The notes beneath the pieces were generated by a model. The model made no database searches. It was not told the origin of the DNA and saw nothing but the letters and a program-made list of their open reading frames with translations. Positions 26,275-34,666 of a stretch of DNA of 64,000 nt are shown piece after piece. A program made the translations under genes and the position numbers. Each line of letters begins with the position of its first letter. Position 1 is the first letter of the stretch. Source of the stretch: Linum tenue (lineage: Eukaryota; Streptophyta; Magnoliopsida; Malpighiales; Linaceae); assembly GCA_946122785.1 (NCBI GenBank), contig CAMGYJ010000005.1, forward strand, positions 35,640,002-35,704,001. The letters run 5' to 3'.

Positions 26275-26640
26275 TCCAATCCTAATTAGTGGTGGTTGTA
26301 GTTGTTTGGTTAGTGCTTAGGCAACTGTTATGCTTGGAAGAAGCTTATTGTGTAAATTTTTTAGTTTTTGAAGCAAGGAAACTTCCATGTAGAAGAATAT
26401 ATATTCCAACCCTAATTAATAGTGGTTGTAGTTGTTTTGGTCAATGCTTAGGCACCTGTTATGCTTAGAAGTAGCTTCCTGTATAATATTTTCAGTTTGT
26501 GATGTAAGGAACATATCTTAATTGGTTTAATTTTATGAATCTGGTTTGCAATATTTGTTATCTTGTATTTCCAATAGGCTGCATAAATTATTCCACTACT
26601 GTTCTTGTATGAATCTGGTTGTTGCCATGTATTTTCAGTC

Positions 26641-27912
26641 ATGGGGAGGAGAAAGAAGGTTCCAGTTGGTGAAGCTGTCAAAACCGAGTACAACTTTTGG
26701 AATGCTGCACATGACACTCCGTTCGTTGAGTGCTTGTTGGATCTAACAGAGAGAGGGCTGATCACCAATGGAAACTGCAAGAATGGTGTGTTCCGTGAGA
26801 TCCAACGGATGATGGAGAAGAAAGTGCCCGACTGTGGTCTTAAATCAAAACCGACCATTCAAAACAGGTACAAGAAACTAAAGCACTGGTATCACTCAAC
26901 CGTATTGATGCGCAATCAAAGTGGGTTTGGCTGGGATGTGCAGAAGGAATGTGTTAGTGCTGATAATGCGGTATGGGATGTGTTTCTAGAGGTATGTTAC
27001 TTTTCCTACTTTGATCTTTACACGAAGCAAAAAGGGCTGGTGGAGTTGCAATGGTAGTTGGCAGTAATGTAAGATCCAAACATTTATTGTGGGTGTAGTA
27101 GTTGCATCTGTAGCTGGCAGCACGTTTTTTCACTGTGCATTAATGGTTGGTGTAGTTATTTATTATGCATAAATATGAATTCAATGTAAGTTGATGTTTC
27201 CAGCAAAACCCAACATGTAAGACTTACAGAGACGCATCATTTCCTCATTTCTTTGACCTTGCACCGGTGTTTGCCAATGGTCGTGCCACCGGACTCTCCG
27301 GGTTTTCAGGTCTGTTAAAGCGATGTTGGTTCCTACAGACCTTCCAAGCTTAGGTTATGGTTTGTGTAATAGATGTTAACTGATTATGCATGAATGGGCT
27401 GAAAACTTGCAGGCAATGACCCGGAGATCATAACCGAAGGTGAAGACAGTGGCTCGGAGGACGATGAAGGCCATCCAATTCCTCTAGACGAGCTAGGCAC
27501 TTCTGCAGCAGAACAAGAAATGTATGATTTAATAAATCAAGGGGTAGAAGATAAGAATCTGAACAAGAACAAGAACAAGCGTGCAGCAAAAACCACTATT
27601 GGTGGACAGATTGAGAAGAAGAAGAAGAAAAGTCAGGACGGGGGAGCTGAACTTGCGAGTGAGATGCAGTTACTAAGGCCACTCATCCAACAATCCATGG
27701 ACACAATCGCTAAAGCGATGGGCGAGAGCGAAGCACATGATAATATGCGAAAGGAGCTGAGGGCAAATTTGGACAAACTAGAGGGTCTAACCAGAGTTCA
27801 AAGGGTGATGGGATTTAGGCATCTGAATGCAAATTCGTCAGACTTGAAGAGCTTCTATGAGATGGATGACGAGGACCGGCTAACCCTTGTGCTCAGTCTC
27901 CCACCACTGTAG
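26641..27912 (+). CDS. Harbinger Myb/SANT-like DNA-binding protein (ORF2)
   Basis: Partner protein of PIF/Harbinger transposases, thought to bind element ends and bring the transposase to the nucleus (family knowledge). Predicted exons 26641-26991, 27204-27309 and 27413-27912 give about 318 codons without interruption. The N-terminal Myb/SANT-like domain covers residues 15-110, with FWNAAHDTPFVECLLDL, NRYKKLKHWY and a final WDVFLE. Then come FPHFFDLAPVFANGRATG, an acidic DSGSEDDEG stretch, a lysine-rich likely nuclear signal (KNKNKRAAKT, EKKKKKS) and a helical C-terminus. The ATG at 26641 is preferred because it begins MGRRKKV; an upstream in-frame ATG at 26605 lies in AT-rich leader. Confidence 0.85.
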
Positions 27913-27970
27913 ATGCTAATGTATATAATAGTATCTTGGGTAGGATTAGGATCTTATCAAGTTATCATGT

Positions 27971-28051
27971 GTTGTCTAGTTTGCAAAGATGTATTTTGTA
28001 TCTGTCATTTAGAAGCACTCTAAATGACAGACTTTGCAAACGGAAGACAAC
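27971..28051. repeat. Imperfect inverted repeat downstream of Harbinger ORF2
   Basis: Left arm GTTGTCT..TTTGCAAAG..CTGTCATTTAG pairs with right arm CTAAATGACAG.CTTTGCAAAC..AGACAAC around a 7-base loop AAGCACT. An internal bulge of about 13 bases is on one side. It sits 60 bases after the ORF2 stop, so it would lie in the 3' UTR. It may be a transcript-end structure or a tiny MITE remnant. Confidence 0.75.
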
Positions 28052-28867
28052 CTGCTTTTGTAAAGTGCACATGTTTAAATGGTTAAGTCGGATGTAAATG
28101 GCTAATTGGAATGATAAGTCGCCTTTGTAAAGAGGTGAAACTACCTTTTGTAAGTATTACCCAATGAAGTAGTCAATGTTGTAAGTATTTATTAGGTGGA
28201 ATGCAAAGAAAATCCAGTAACATAATGTTGGTTTTACACTCACTTATGCTGGTTTGTCATTTCTAGATTTATGCAGGTTGACATATATCATGTTCACCAA
28301 CTTCTCATGCGGATGAAGAAACAGATAAAAGCAATTATGCCTTTCTTGTTTGTTTTTCTTCATACAATCAACATATGATGATTCAGTTACATAATCCGTT
28401 AATCCAATTAAACAAAGATTAAACAACAGTTACATGATCGACGTCGCCGCCTTGAACACCTTGCATTGCTCTTCACACGGGAATCGCCGGGGTGAATCGT
28501 GAAAGCAGGACAGAGAAGATCACCAACGCCCTTAAAGAACACTTTTTTTTATAAGACCCTTAAAGAACACTTTGTGAAAAAACTTGCAGGGAGGAGGAAG
28601 AATAGTTTCCCGCGGGCAATGGTCTTTTGTGGAGTCAAAATCTACCATTAAATATACATGGGCTCACAATCATTTAGGGGCATTAGGGTCTTTTACACTT
28701 TTTTCTTTCTAAATACCACACAAATAATAACTCACCTTTTTGTACATCCAAACAACATAATTGTGCACCAAATTTCAACAAATACCACTCAAATACCACA
28801 TGACTAGAAAGTGAGTTATTTTTACCAAAAAATAACTCATTACACAATCACCCATCCAAACAACCCG

Positions 28868-29895
28868 GTTATGTAATTAATCATAATTGGTAAAGTATTA
28901 TAGCTAATAGTAATGGTGATATCAATATTTGCAACCAAAAGACAACCTTAATTGTTTATTTGATATTTTAGTATTAATTCAATAGTAATTGGATTAAAGT
29001 ATCTCGTTTAGTATAAGTGTATAACCATGCAAATCTGGTATTTGGTGTGTGGTATTTGGCAAAATCATAGTGATAAAAGGAGTTATTTCGAAATAACTCA
29101 TTGCCCAAATAACTTTAGTAAACTGTTGCCAAACGAGTTATTTGTAAAATTGTTCGAATTATCCTAAAAATTGAACTATTAAAGATTAGCTATCAAATTT
29201 AGTAAAATTATTGTTACTTCAATCATAACTTACTCAATAGCATATATCCTATACACTTAGCCTTACCCTCAATCAACAATATTAAGTTAGTATATGTTGT
29301 TGATTGTACAACCTAAACCATCAATACATTATACACTAACCACATAACCTATACCCTATACCCTAACCATATGTCTTTGAGTTGTGATTTTGCTAGTATA
29401 GTTAATTAAAAGTGAAATTCATACTTTGATTTTCAAAACATAGATAAAAAGTGATATTTGCTAATTGTTATACCCTAACCATATATCTTATATTTTACAC
29501 CACATACCTTGTACCCTAACCACGTACCATAGACATAAATTAAAAAGGGATCTCCTGCCGTTAAAGATTTCAAATGACTTCAATTGAACATATGTTAATA
29601 AAAAACTTAGAACCATCAAAACCATCAATATCTTATACCCTAACCATATACACCATAAACCATATGTACCTTATACCCTATACCCTAACCATATACTTTA
29701 TATCCTAAACAACGAACCGTCAAAGATTACTTATCAAGTTTAGTATAAATTGTTGTAACTAATGGTTAATTTATTTATTAGCTCATAAACAATTATATAC
29801 ATATATATGTTAGCCTTCAAAGCATATAAGAATAATTTTAACTAGTCATGCCCTCCATATAAAAGTTAAAGATTCATATTTCAAAAGCTAAAATT
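28868..29895. repeat. AT-rich hAT-2 interior with degenerate TACCCTAACCATA repeats
   Basis: No gene. Between about 29330 and 29712 the motif (TA)TACCCTAACCATAT recurs at irregular spacing, often as TACCCTATACCCTAACCATA. It resembles plant telomere repeat spelling only superficially and is not a tandem CCCTAAA array. A segment near 29030-29150 shares AAATAACTC-type sequence with the Harbinger ends and may be a decayed MITE. Confidence 0.6.
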
Positions 29896-29919
29896 ATGAA
29901 AAACCAAAAAATTGAAAAC

Positions 29920-30262
29920 ACCAAATTTGTTTCCTTCTTTCTTTTCACAAAAATACTAAAATTTCCCTCCTTTCTACTTCCATACATTAGAAAACTCAAT
30001 TTTCCCTCCTCTTTCTCTTCCATAAAATTGAAAGAACCAAATTACCCTCTTCTTTCATTCTACAAAAAGTTGAAAACTCAAAATTTTCTCTCCTTATTTC
30101 TCTTTCATAATCAAAAGAACCAAATTTTCCCACTTCTTTCTCTTCCCACATATCAAAACCACCAAAATTCCCACTTGTTTCTTTTCTAAAAAATTCAAAG
30201 AACCAAATTTCCCTCTTCTTTCTCTTCCCAAAAACTTGAATACACCAAAATTTCCCTCTTCA
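29920..30262 (+). repeat. Diverged pyrimidine-rich minisatellite, about 50-60-bp period
   Basis: Six or so diverged units of the form TTTCCCTCTTCTTTCTCTTCC followed by A-rich AAAA-TTGAAA-ACCAAA. The open frame at 29896-30189 is a product of this repeat (KF/NF-PS-LF-like peptide repeats) and has no gene-like features. Located inside hAT-2 between Harbinger and the right G-rich array. Confidence 0.75.
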
Positions 30263-30572
30263 TTTAAAAACATCAAATTACCAAATACATTACTTTACTT
30301 TATTTATATTTAATTAATAATTTTATTCAATAGTTAAATTAACCAAAATTTTAATTTATATATTATATTAATATTGTCATGATCTCAAGTGACCTTCATG
30401 TTTCAATTTTTGTAATTTTCTTAAAATACGTAATATCAAGTGAGTTTCATATTTTTTAAATTTCCTATACGAAATAAAAAAATAATTTTACTTAAGTTTA
30501 GAATGAAAAACTTTATTTTGAAAAACTATGTATTGTATATTTTTATAATTATTCAAGTGGATTATATGAAAT

Positions 30573-30830
30573 TCGGGTTGAGTCGGTCGGGTTACGGGTT
30601 AGTCAGGTTCGGGTTAATCGGGTTCGGGTTAATCGGTTGCGGGTCAGTCGGGTTGCGGGTCAATCGGGTTCGGGTTAATCGGGTTGCGGGTCAGTCAGGT
30701 TGCGGGTTAGTTGGGTTGCAGGTCGGGCGGGTTACGGGTTGTTGACTTTTAGTCAATTCGGGTTGCGGTCGGGTTGCGGTCGGGTTGCGGGTCGGGTTGA
30801 TCGGGCGGGTTAATCGGGTCGGGCTATGTT
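30573..30830 (+). repeat. Right subterminal CGGGTT/GCGGGT array of hAT-2
   Basis: Same motif class as the left array: CGGGTTACGGGTTAGTC, CGGGTTCGGGTTAATCGGG, GCGGGTCAGTCGGGTT and others. It again reads G-rich on the plus strand and ends just before TTTTGACACCTATA. Confidence 0.85.
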
Positions 30831-32265
30831 TTGACACCTATAGCCGCGACCCCGGCGCCACTTCCCTCTTTGCTCTCGGGGTTGCCCGGCCACAATACCC
30901 TCCTCTCCGACGATCGCCGCTGAGCCCATGTACCCCCTAAACGAATACCCACCTAAAACTCTCGACCCCTGCACCGCTCTTTATGTTGCCGACAAATCAA
31001 TTCCAGACCCTCTGCAAATCATTCTTAATCACCTACCCAAACCAGACCCCCGTCGCCCAGATATGGGTTTGGGAATTTAAGAACTGGTAAACGCTACTGT
31101 TGATGCTGATTGTTGCGGCGCTGCATCTTCAAATTGTCGCGAGCCTAGATCTGGAACTCCCCTCCCCTATTTTCCCTCCCCATAATTTCAGTCACCTCCC
31201 ATCTCTACTCCACCCAAGCACTGCTCACCCTTCTCCATCCGTCGTTGAGCCCAGCCACCGAGCTAGGAACGAAGGAGAACGAAGGCTTCACCGCCAGTCG
31301 CCGAGAGGAGGAGGAAGGAGACTCCTCGTCGCTATTCCTTTTGCCATGTTAAAGGGTATGAGGCAAATTCGATGAAGGTGAACAGATAGTGTGAGATGAT
31401 TTTCGTGTGTGAGGGGAAGATTAGAGGGAAGATAGAGGTAGAAGATTGGAGGAGCAATAATGGGTTTGAGGGAAAGATCGGAGGAAAAGAGAGGGGAAGA
31501 TCGGAGGGAGTGGGAGAGAGACAATGCTTTTTCAGAAGGCATTTGTGGAGAGAGAAGGGAAGATAAGAGGTCACGGGTTTTTTTTTTTTGTTATTTTCAT
31601 TTAAATTCAGGTGCAAAAATTGTTAGTCCAATCAGCATATAGCATGATGACACCGTTAAAGTATACTTTAACGTAAATGGCTAGATTTGTCATACAACAA
31701 CTACAAATTCGGCTATAAGTGGTATTTCTAAAAAATTGGCTATTATTGTTATGAACGCGGAATTTTTGGCTATACAGATGTATTTTTCCCAAAAATATAT
31801 GTAAACAGTATGGAGTTAATTAATTGTTGTGATTGTGTGAATTTGATTAGTCTCTTAGAAATTATTATAGGTTGGAAAAGACATTCCTTTCAAATTTTCA
31901 CCTAATATATTATATGAGTTTTATTTGAATGGGGCGTTCATATATCATGGTCTACTCTTTACAAATACAAATATATAGTATAGGAACAATATTGAACTTT
32001 ATTGTTGATGAGCCTAAAAGGAATGAATGTTTGGCTCTTGAGTAGTTATGCCAAGTATTAAGTATGTGTATATAATTTATATTAGATATATGAATAATTA
32101 CTTATCTGGTTAATTTGGTTTGATTGGTTAGCAGTGTCTGAAACCAAACCACAGGAACCAAGAAAGCTAAACATTTTAACCAAACCAAACCAATTATCAC
32201 CAAATTAGCCAAATACTACTGGTTAAAGCGATTACCACGGTAACCACACCGTTTGAATACCCCTA

Positions 32266-32990
32266 GTTATCAGGCATATTTGGGACATCCTCGTAGGGGT
32301 GGTTCTCTTTGGATTGCCTGGATCCGGAAATATTGACTCAAAACTCGCACAATCTGGGAGATTTCTCCTACATCGGTGGGGTCTTGGGTTTGGAAAAGAG
32401 TTCTAAAGTCTCATGAAGAGGCACATATGTTCATTACTGGTGCAGGTCCTTCTTTGAAATGAGATGGTCAATCTATGCCACACTACTCTGTTACAAAACT
32501 CTGGCGTTCGATTAGACCTTCCTTATCTCCTGTCCCGTGGTCTGGTTTGGTCTGGCAGAAGTATATGATTCCCAAGCACAACATATTGTTATGGTTTATT
32601 GTCCGGGATCACCTCTTCGTTGTTTGCCCCTATACCCAATTTGTTTTGCAAAACTGTTTGACTGGTTTTTCTTTTCCCCTTGCATGTCAAGATTGGGCAG
32701 AAATGCTGAGCTAGGCGTTGCAGATCTTGAAAGGTTCTGGTATGCTGAAGTAGATTGGGAATTTGATTTGGGTGACTAATTTAAGGTCCGTCTAGAAAGA
32801 ACGATGTAGGCGTTGTTATGATGAAGGTTCAGTGTTGTTGCCAGCTCAGCTGATAGCAAGAGTTCGTTTAGAAGTTCGATGATTTAGATAGTAAACAGGA
32901 ACTTACCGATTAACAAAGATTGTAAGGGTGCTATTACAGTTGTTGAGTTTTTTTTTCTTGTGATGATCTGGTACACTTTGAGAGTTCCCT
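32266..32990 (+). mobile_element. LINE-A, 3' portion (RT C-terminus and zf-RVT region)
   Basis: Continuation of the LINE interrupted at 16522. If one GTTATCAG copy is dropped, the split codon rejoins in frame (…ACVI + RHIWDIL…), the spelling expected for plant L1 RT C-termini. Downstream are HYSVTKLWRSIRP and VWQKYMIPKHNILLW (zf-RVT-like), then WKERCRRCYDEGS near 32795. Stops and frameshifts are present. The 3' end is approximate; the tail near 32947-32990 is T-rich L1-like 3' UTR sequence without a clear poly(A). Confidence 0.8.
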
Positions 32991-33124
32991 TAGTTAAAAG
33001 CTAAAAGCGTACCTGGAGTTTAATCTAAATTTTTTATTAACCATAATTAAAAAATTAGGTACCCAAATATAAAATATAAAAATATAGGTACTAAACTATA
33101 ATTTGTCATTTAGATTCATGGATC

Positions 33125-33899
33125 AAACTTAGGGGAGGGTTTGCCCCGTGATAATTTTCCCCTGTTCCTTAAGAAGTTGCTGGGTTTGGTCCCTCAGCCC
33201 TCGCAATGGATGGCCATTATTGCTGTCTTATGGCGGATTTGGAAATCCCGTAATTGGGTTGTTTTCGAGGGAAAGCAGTTTGGTCTCCCAGCTCTTATGC
33301 GGCAGTTTTGGCAGCAGGTTGAGGAATGGGCGCGGATACCGGGTAATGACCATCAAGCTAATCGGGTGATGGAAGTGCTGGAGCCTCGCCTGGTTAATCC
33401 TGGTGAGTTTGTTTGTCGGTGGGATGGGGCTACGAGAAGGGGGTCGCATGCCGCTGGGGGAATGGTGCTTTTGACGCCCACCGGAGACATCCATCGGGTT
33501 AGTGGTGTTACCTTCCCAGGATATGACGACCCTGCGGTTGTGGAGCTGTTAACGCTGCGTGCAGCCATTCTTTGGTGTTTAGGACAAGGTTTCTTCTCTG
33601 TCAGATTTGAAGGCGATGCGAAAGTGGTCATTGACAAAATCAGCCATGGGGACACTCGTGATCGCAGGATGGGTGCGGTTTTGGAGGAAGTGTTAAATCT
33701 TTGTGCCAGCAACCCAGGGTTTAGTGTTCGGTTTATAGGTCGGTGTAACAATAGGGTAGCCCATTTGGTGGCTAGGAAAGCCCTCTCCTTGTACCCGACC
33801 ATGAGTCGTGCTTTTAATTTTCAGGCCTGGCTCTTCTCCAGGATGTAACTATCTCTTTTGGTATCAATATATGATTATCTTTTGTCAAAAAAAAAAAAG
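33125..33899 (+). mobile_element. LINE-C, 5'-truncated L1-type copy with RNase H domain
   Basis: Sequence AGGGGAGGGTTTGCCCC near 33132 opens a LINE 3' segment that contains an uninterrupted RNase H frame (separate entry) and ends in an A12 tail at 33886-33897. No target duplication could be seen. It is separate from LINE-A, which lacks an RNase H domain in the expected place and already ends in 3' UTR-like sequence near 32990. Confidence 0.75.
33141..33848 (+). CDS. LINE-derived RNase H-like domain ORF (RVT_3), truncated ORF2
   Basis: 235 open codons encoding the C-terminus of a plant L1-type ORF2. A linker with VLWRIWKSRNWVVFEGKQ is followed by the RNase H-like fold starting CRWDGATRRG, the middle block VVELLTLRAAILWCLGQG, then FEGDAKVVIDKI and RFIGRCNNRVAHLVARKA. 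The spacing of D-G, E, D and the late N-R-VAH motif fits the plant RVT_3 family. The N-terminal endonuclease and RT are absent because of 5' truncation, so the ATG is probably not an evolved start. Product uncertain; listed because the frame is intact and G+C-rich compared with its surroundings. Confidence 0.75.
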   Translation: MPRDNFPLFLKKLLGLVPQPSQWMAIIAVLWRIWKSRNWVVFEGKQFGLPALMRQFWQQVEEWARIPGNDHQANRVMEVLEPRLVNPGEFVCRWDGATRRGSHAAGGMVLLTPTGDIHRVSGVTFPGYDDPAVVELLTLRAAILWCLGQGFFSVRFEGDAKVVIDKISHGDTRDRRMGAVLEEVLNLCASNPGFSVRFIGRCNNRVAHLVARKALSLYPTMSRAFNFQAWLFSRM

Positions 33900-33978
33900 A
33901 ATCCACCTATCCAATTGGATTTAGATAAAATAAATTGAATTTAAATAAACTGAATTAGTTGGATATTTCAATGAACAA

Positions 33979-34666
33979 GGTCCAAAAAGGAGTTAGAGAC
34001 GTAAGGTGAGCGTTGAGGCTTCAACTAGCGCCTAGCTCGCCTAGGCGTTGGAGGAAAAATAGCTATTCGCACTACATGATGAATGAAATAATAATCTACG
34101 ACACTTCCTTACTTCAGTTAAAATGATTAATAACTTACTCAACATTTAATGACAAGAACATAGCTCACAATTCATAGCATCATAGCGCAATAGCTCACAA
34201 AGTTCTTGAGCTATTGAAAATATTAATATAGAAAATTAATTTTGTAGTTGGTGTAAATTTTCTCCTCTAATATTGACTTCCTAGATTCATCTAGTAATGT
34301 TTAGGAGAGACTTATGCCATGTTCACTTCCATTTTCGTTTCCTATTTCCAGTTTTCATGTCATAAATTTGGCAACCGAAACGAGAAAACTTGTTTACTTT
34401 TCATTCTGTTTTCTATTCGTTTCCAACTATAAAAGCAGAAAGTGACAACTTCCTGTTGTTTTCGGAAACGACAAAATGTTGTTTTCACCTGTTTTCAACA
34501 TATGTTTTCTCGAAAACAGGAAACATAAATGAAAGTAAACAAACCCTTAGATGTTGCTTGACGTGTTCCGATATCTAATTAGGCGCAAAACCACTAGACA
34601 AGGCTTTTTTGCTATTGCCTTGCGCCTAAACGTGCTAAGCGTATGGTTAATCGTGCTTTTTGAACC
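33979..34666. mobile_element. Possible hAT-like MITE with GCGCC/CTAGGCG motifs
   Basis: Ends GGTCCAAAAAGGAGTT and (inverted) GGTTCAAAAAGCACG are similar. Interior left part has AGCGCCTAGCTCGCCTAGGCG, and the right part has AGGCGCAAAACC and TTGCGCCTAAACG. Flanks ATGAACAA and ATGAATGA match at 6 of 8 bases. A Tourist-like MITE is inserted within it. Assignment tentative. Confidence 0.45.
34315..34546. mobile_element. Tourist-like MITE (TTA target duplication)
   Basis: 232 bp, ends TGCCATGTTCACTTCC and (inverted) GGGTTTGTTTACTTTC, with TTTTCGTTTCC / GGAAACG-like inner complementarity. TTA flanks both ends (34312-34314 and 34547-34549), the usual duplication of PIF/Harbinger-type MITEs. Non-coding. 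Confidence 0.65.

Larger units (their letters stand above)
23871..28867 (+). mobile_element. Autonomous-looking PIF/Harbinger element inside hAT-2
   Basis: Inverted ends GGGGTTGTTTGGATGGGTGA (left) and, inverted, CGGGTTGTTTGGATGGGTGA (right), followed on both sides by GAGTTATTT motifs. It carries the two genes typical of plant PIF/Harbinger elements in the same orientation: a DDE transposase (24880-26274) and a Myb/SANT-like protein (26641-27912). GTT flanks both ends (23868-23870 and 28868-28870); this differs from the usual TWA duplication, so the exact boundary may be off by a base or two. It is the innermost and youngest-looking layer of the nest. Confidence 0.9.
23460..30842. mobile_element. 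hAT-2 with G-rich ends, inserted in MULE-2
   Basis: Ends TATAGGTGTCAA and TTGACACCTATA are perfect inverted repeats. Exact 8-bp duplications GCCGCGAC lie at 23452-23459 and 30843-30850. No hAT transposase is visible in 23460-23870 or 28868-30842, so it is non-autonomous. Both subterminal regions consist of CGGGTT-type arrays (separate entries) that read G-rich on the same strand at both ends, that is, as direct rather than inverted arrays. The middle is occupied by the Harbinger element. Confidence 0.92.
23164..31789. mobile_element. MULE-2 (Mutator-like), carries hAT-2
   Basis: Left end GGCAAAATACACTTGTATAG; the inverse of the right end is GGAAAAATACATCTGTATAG, continuing CCAAAA(A)TT-CGCG. 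Exact 9-bp target duplications CAAAAATAT lie at 23155-23163 and 31790-31798. The ends are clearly related to those of MULE-1, so both belong to one family. Without hAT-2 the interior (23300-23459 plus 30843-31650) is GC-rich and gene-like, with no transposase; the open frame 31100-31375 is unassigned. Non-autonomous and a candidate Pack-MULE. Confidence 0.9.
16523..32265. mobile_element. hAT-1: 15.7-kb hAT-bounded insertion in LINE-A
   Basis: Left end TAGAGGTGTTCAAATGG and right end TTTGAATACCCCTA are inverted repeats. Both continue into a GTTACC(A/G)TGGTAAT motif and GGTTAA/CCAAACC-rich subterminal sequence. Exact 8-bp target duplications GTTATCAG lie at 16515-16522 and 32266-32273, as expected for the hAT superfamily. 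Its own sequence is only 16523-16767, 23066-23154 and 31799-32265, about 0.8 kb, with no transposase. It was therefore a small non-autonomous element that later received MULE-1 and MULE-2. Confidence 0.92.

Noticed and set aside
29330..29712. Interstitial telomere repeat
   Set aside because: Motif is TACCCTAACCATA with irregular spacing, not tandem CCCTAAA units.
29896..30189. 97-codon open frame
   Set aside because: Translation of a pyrimidine-rich minisatellite; no gene-like features.
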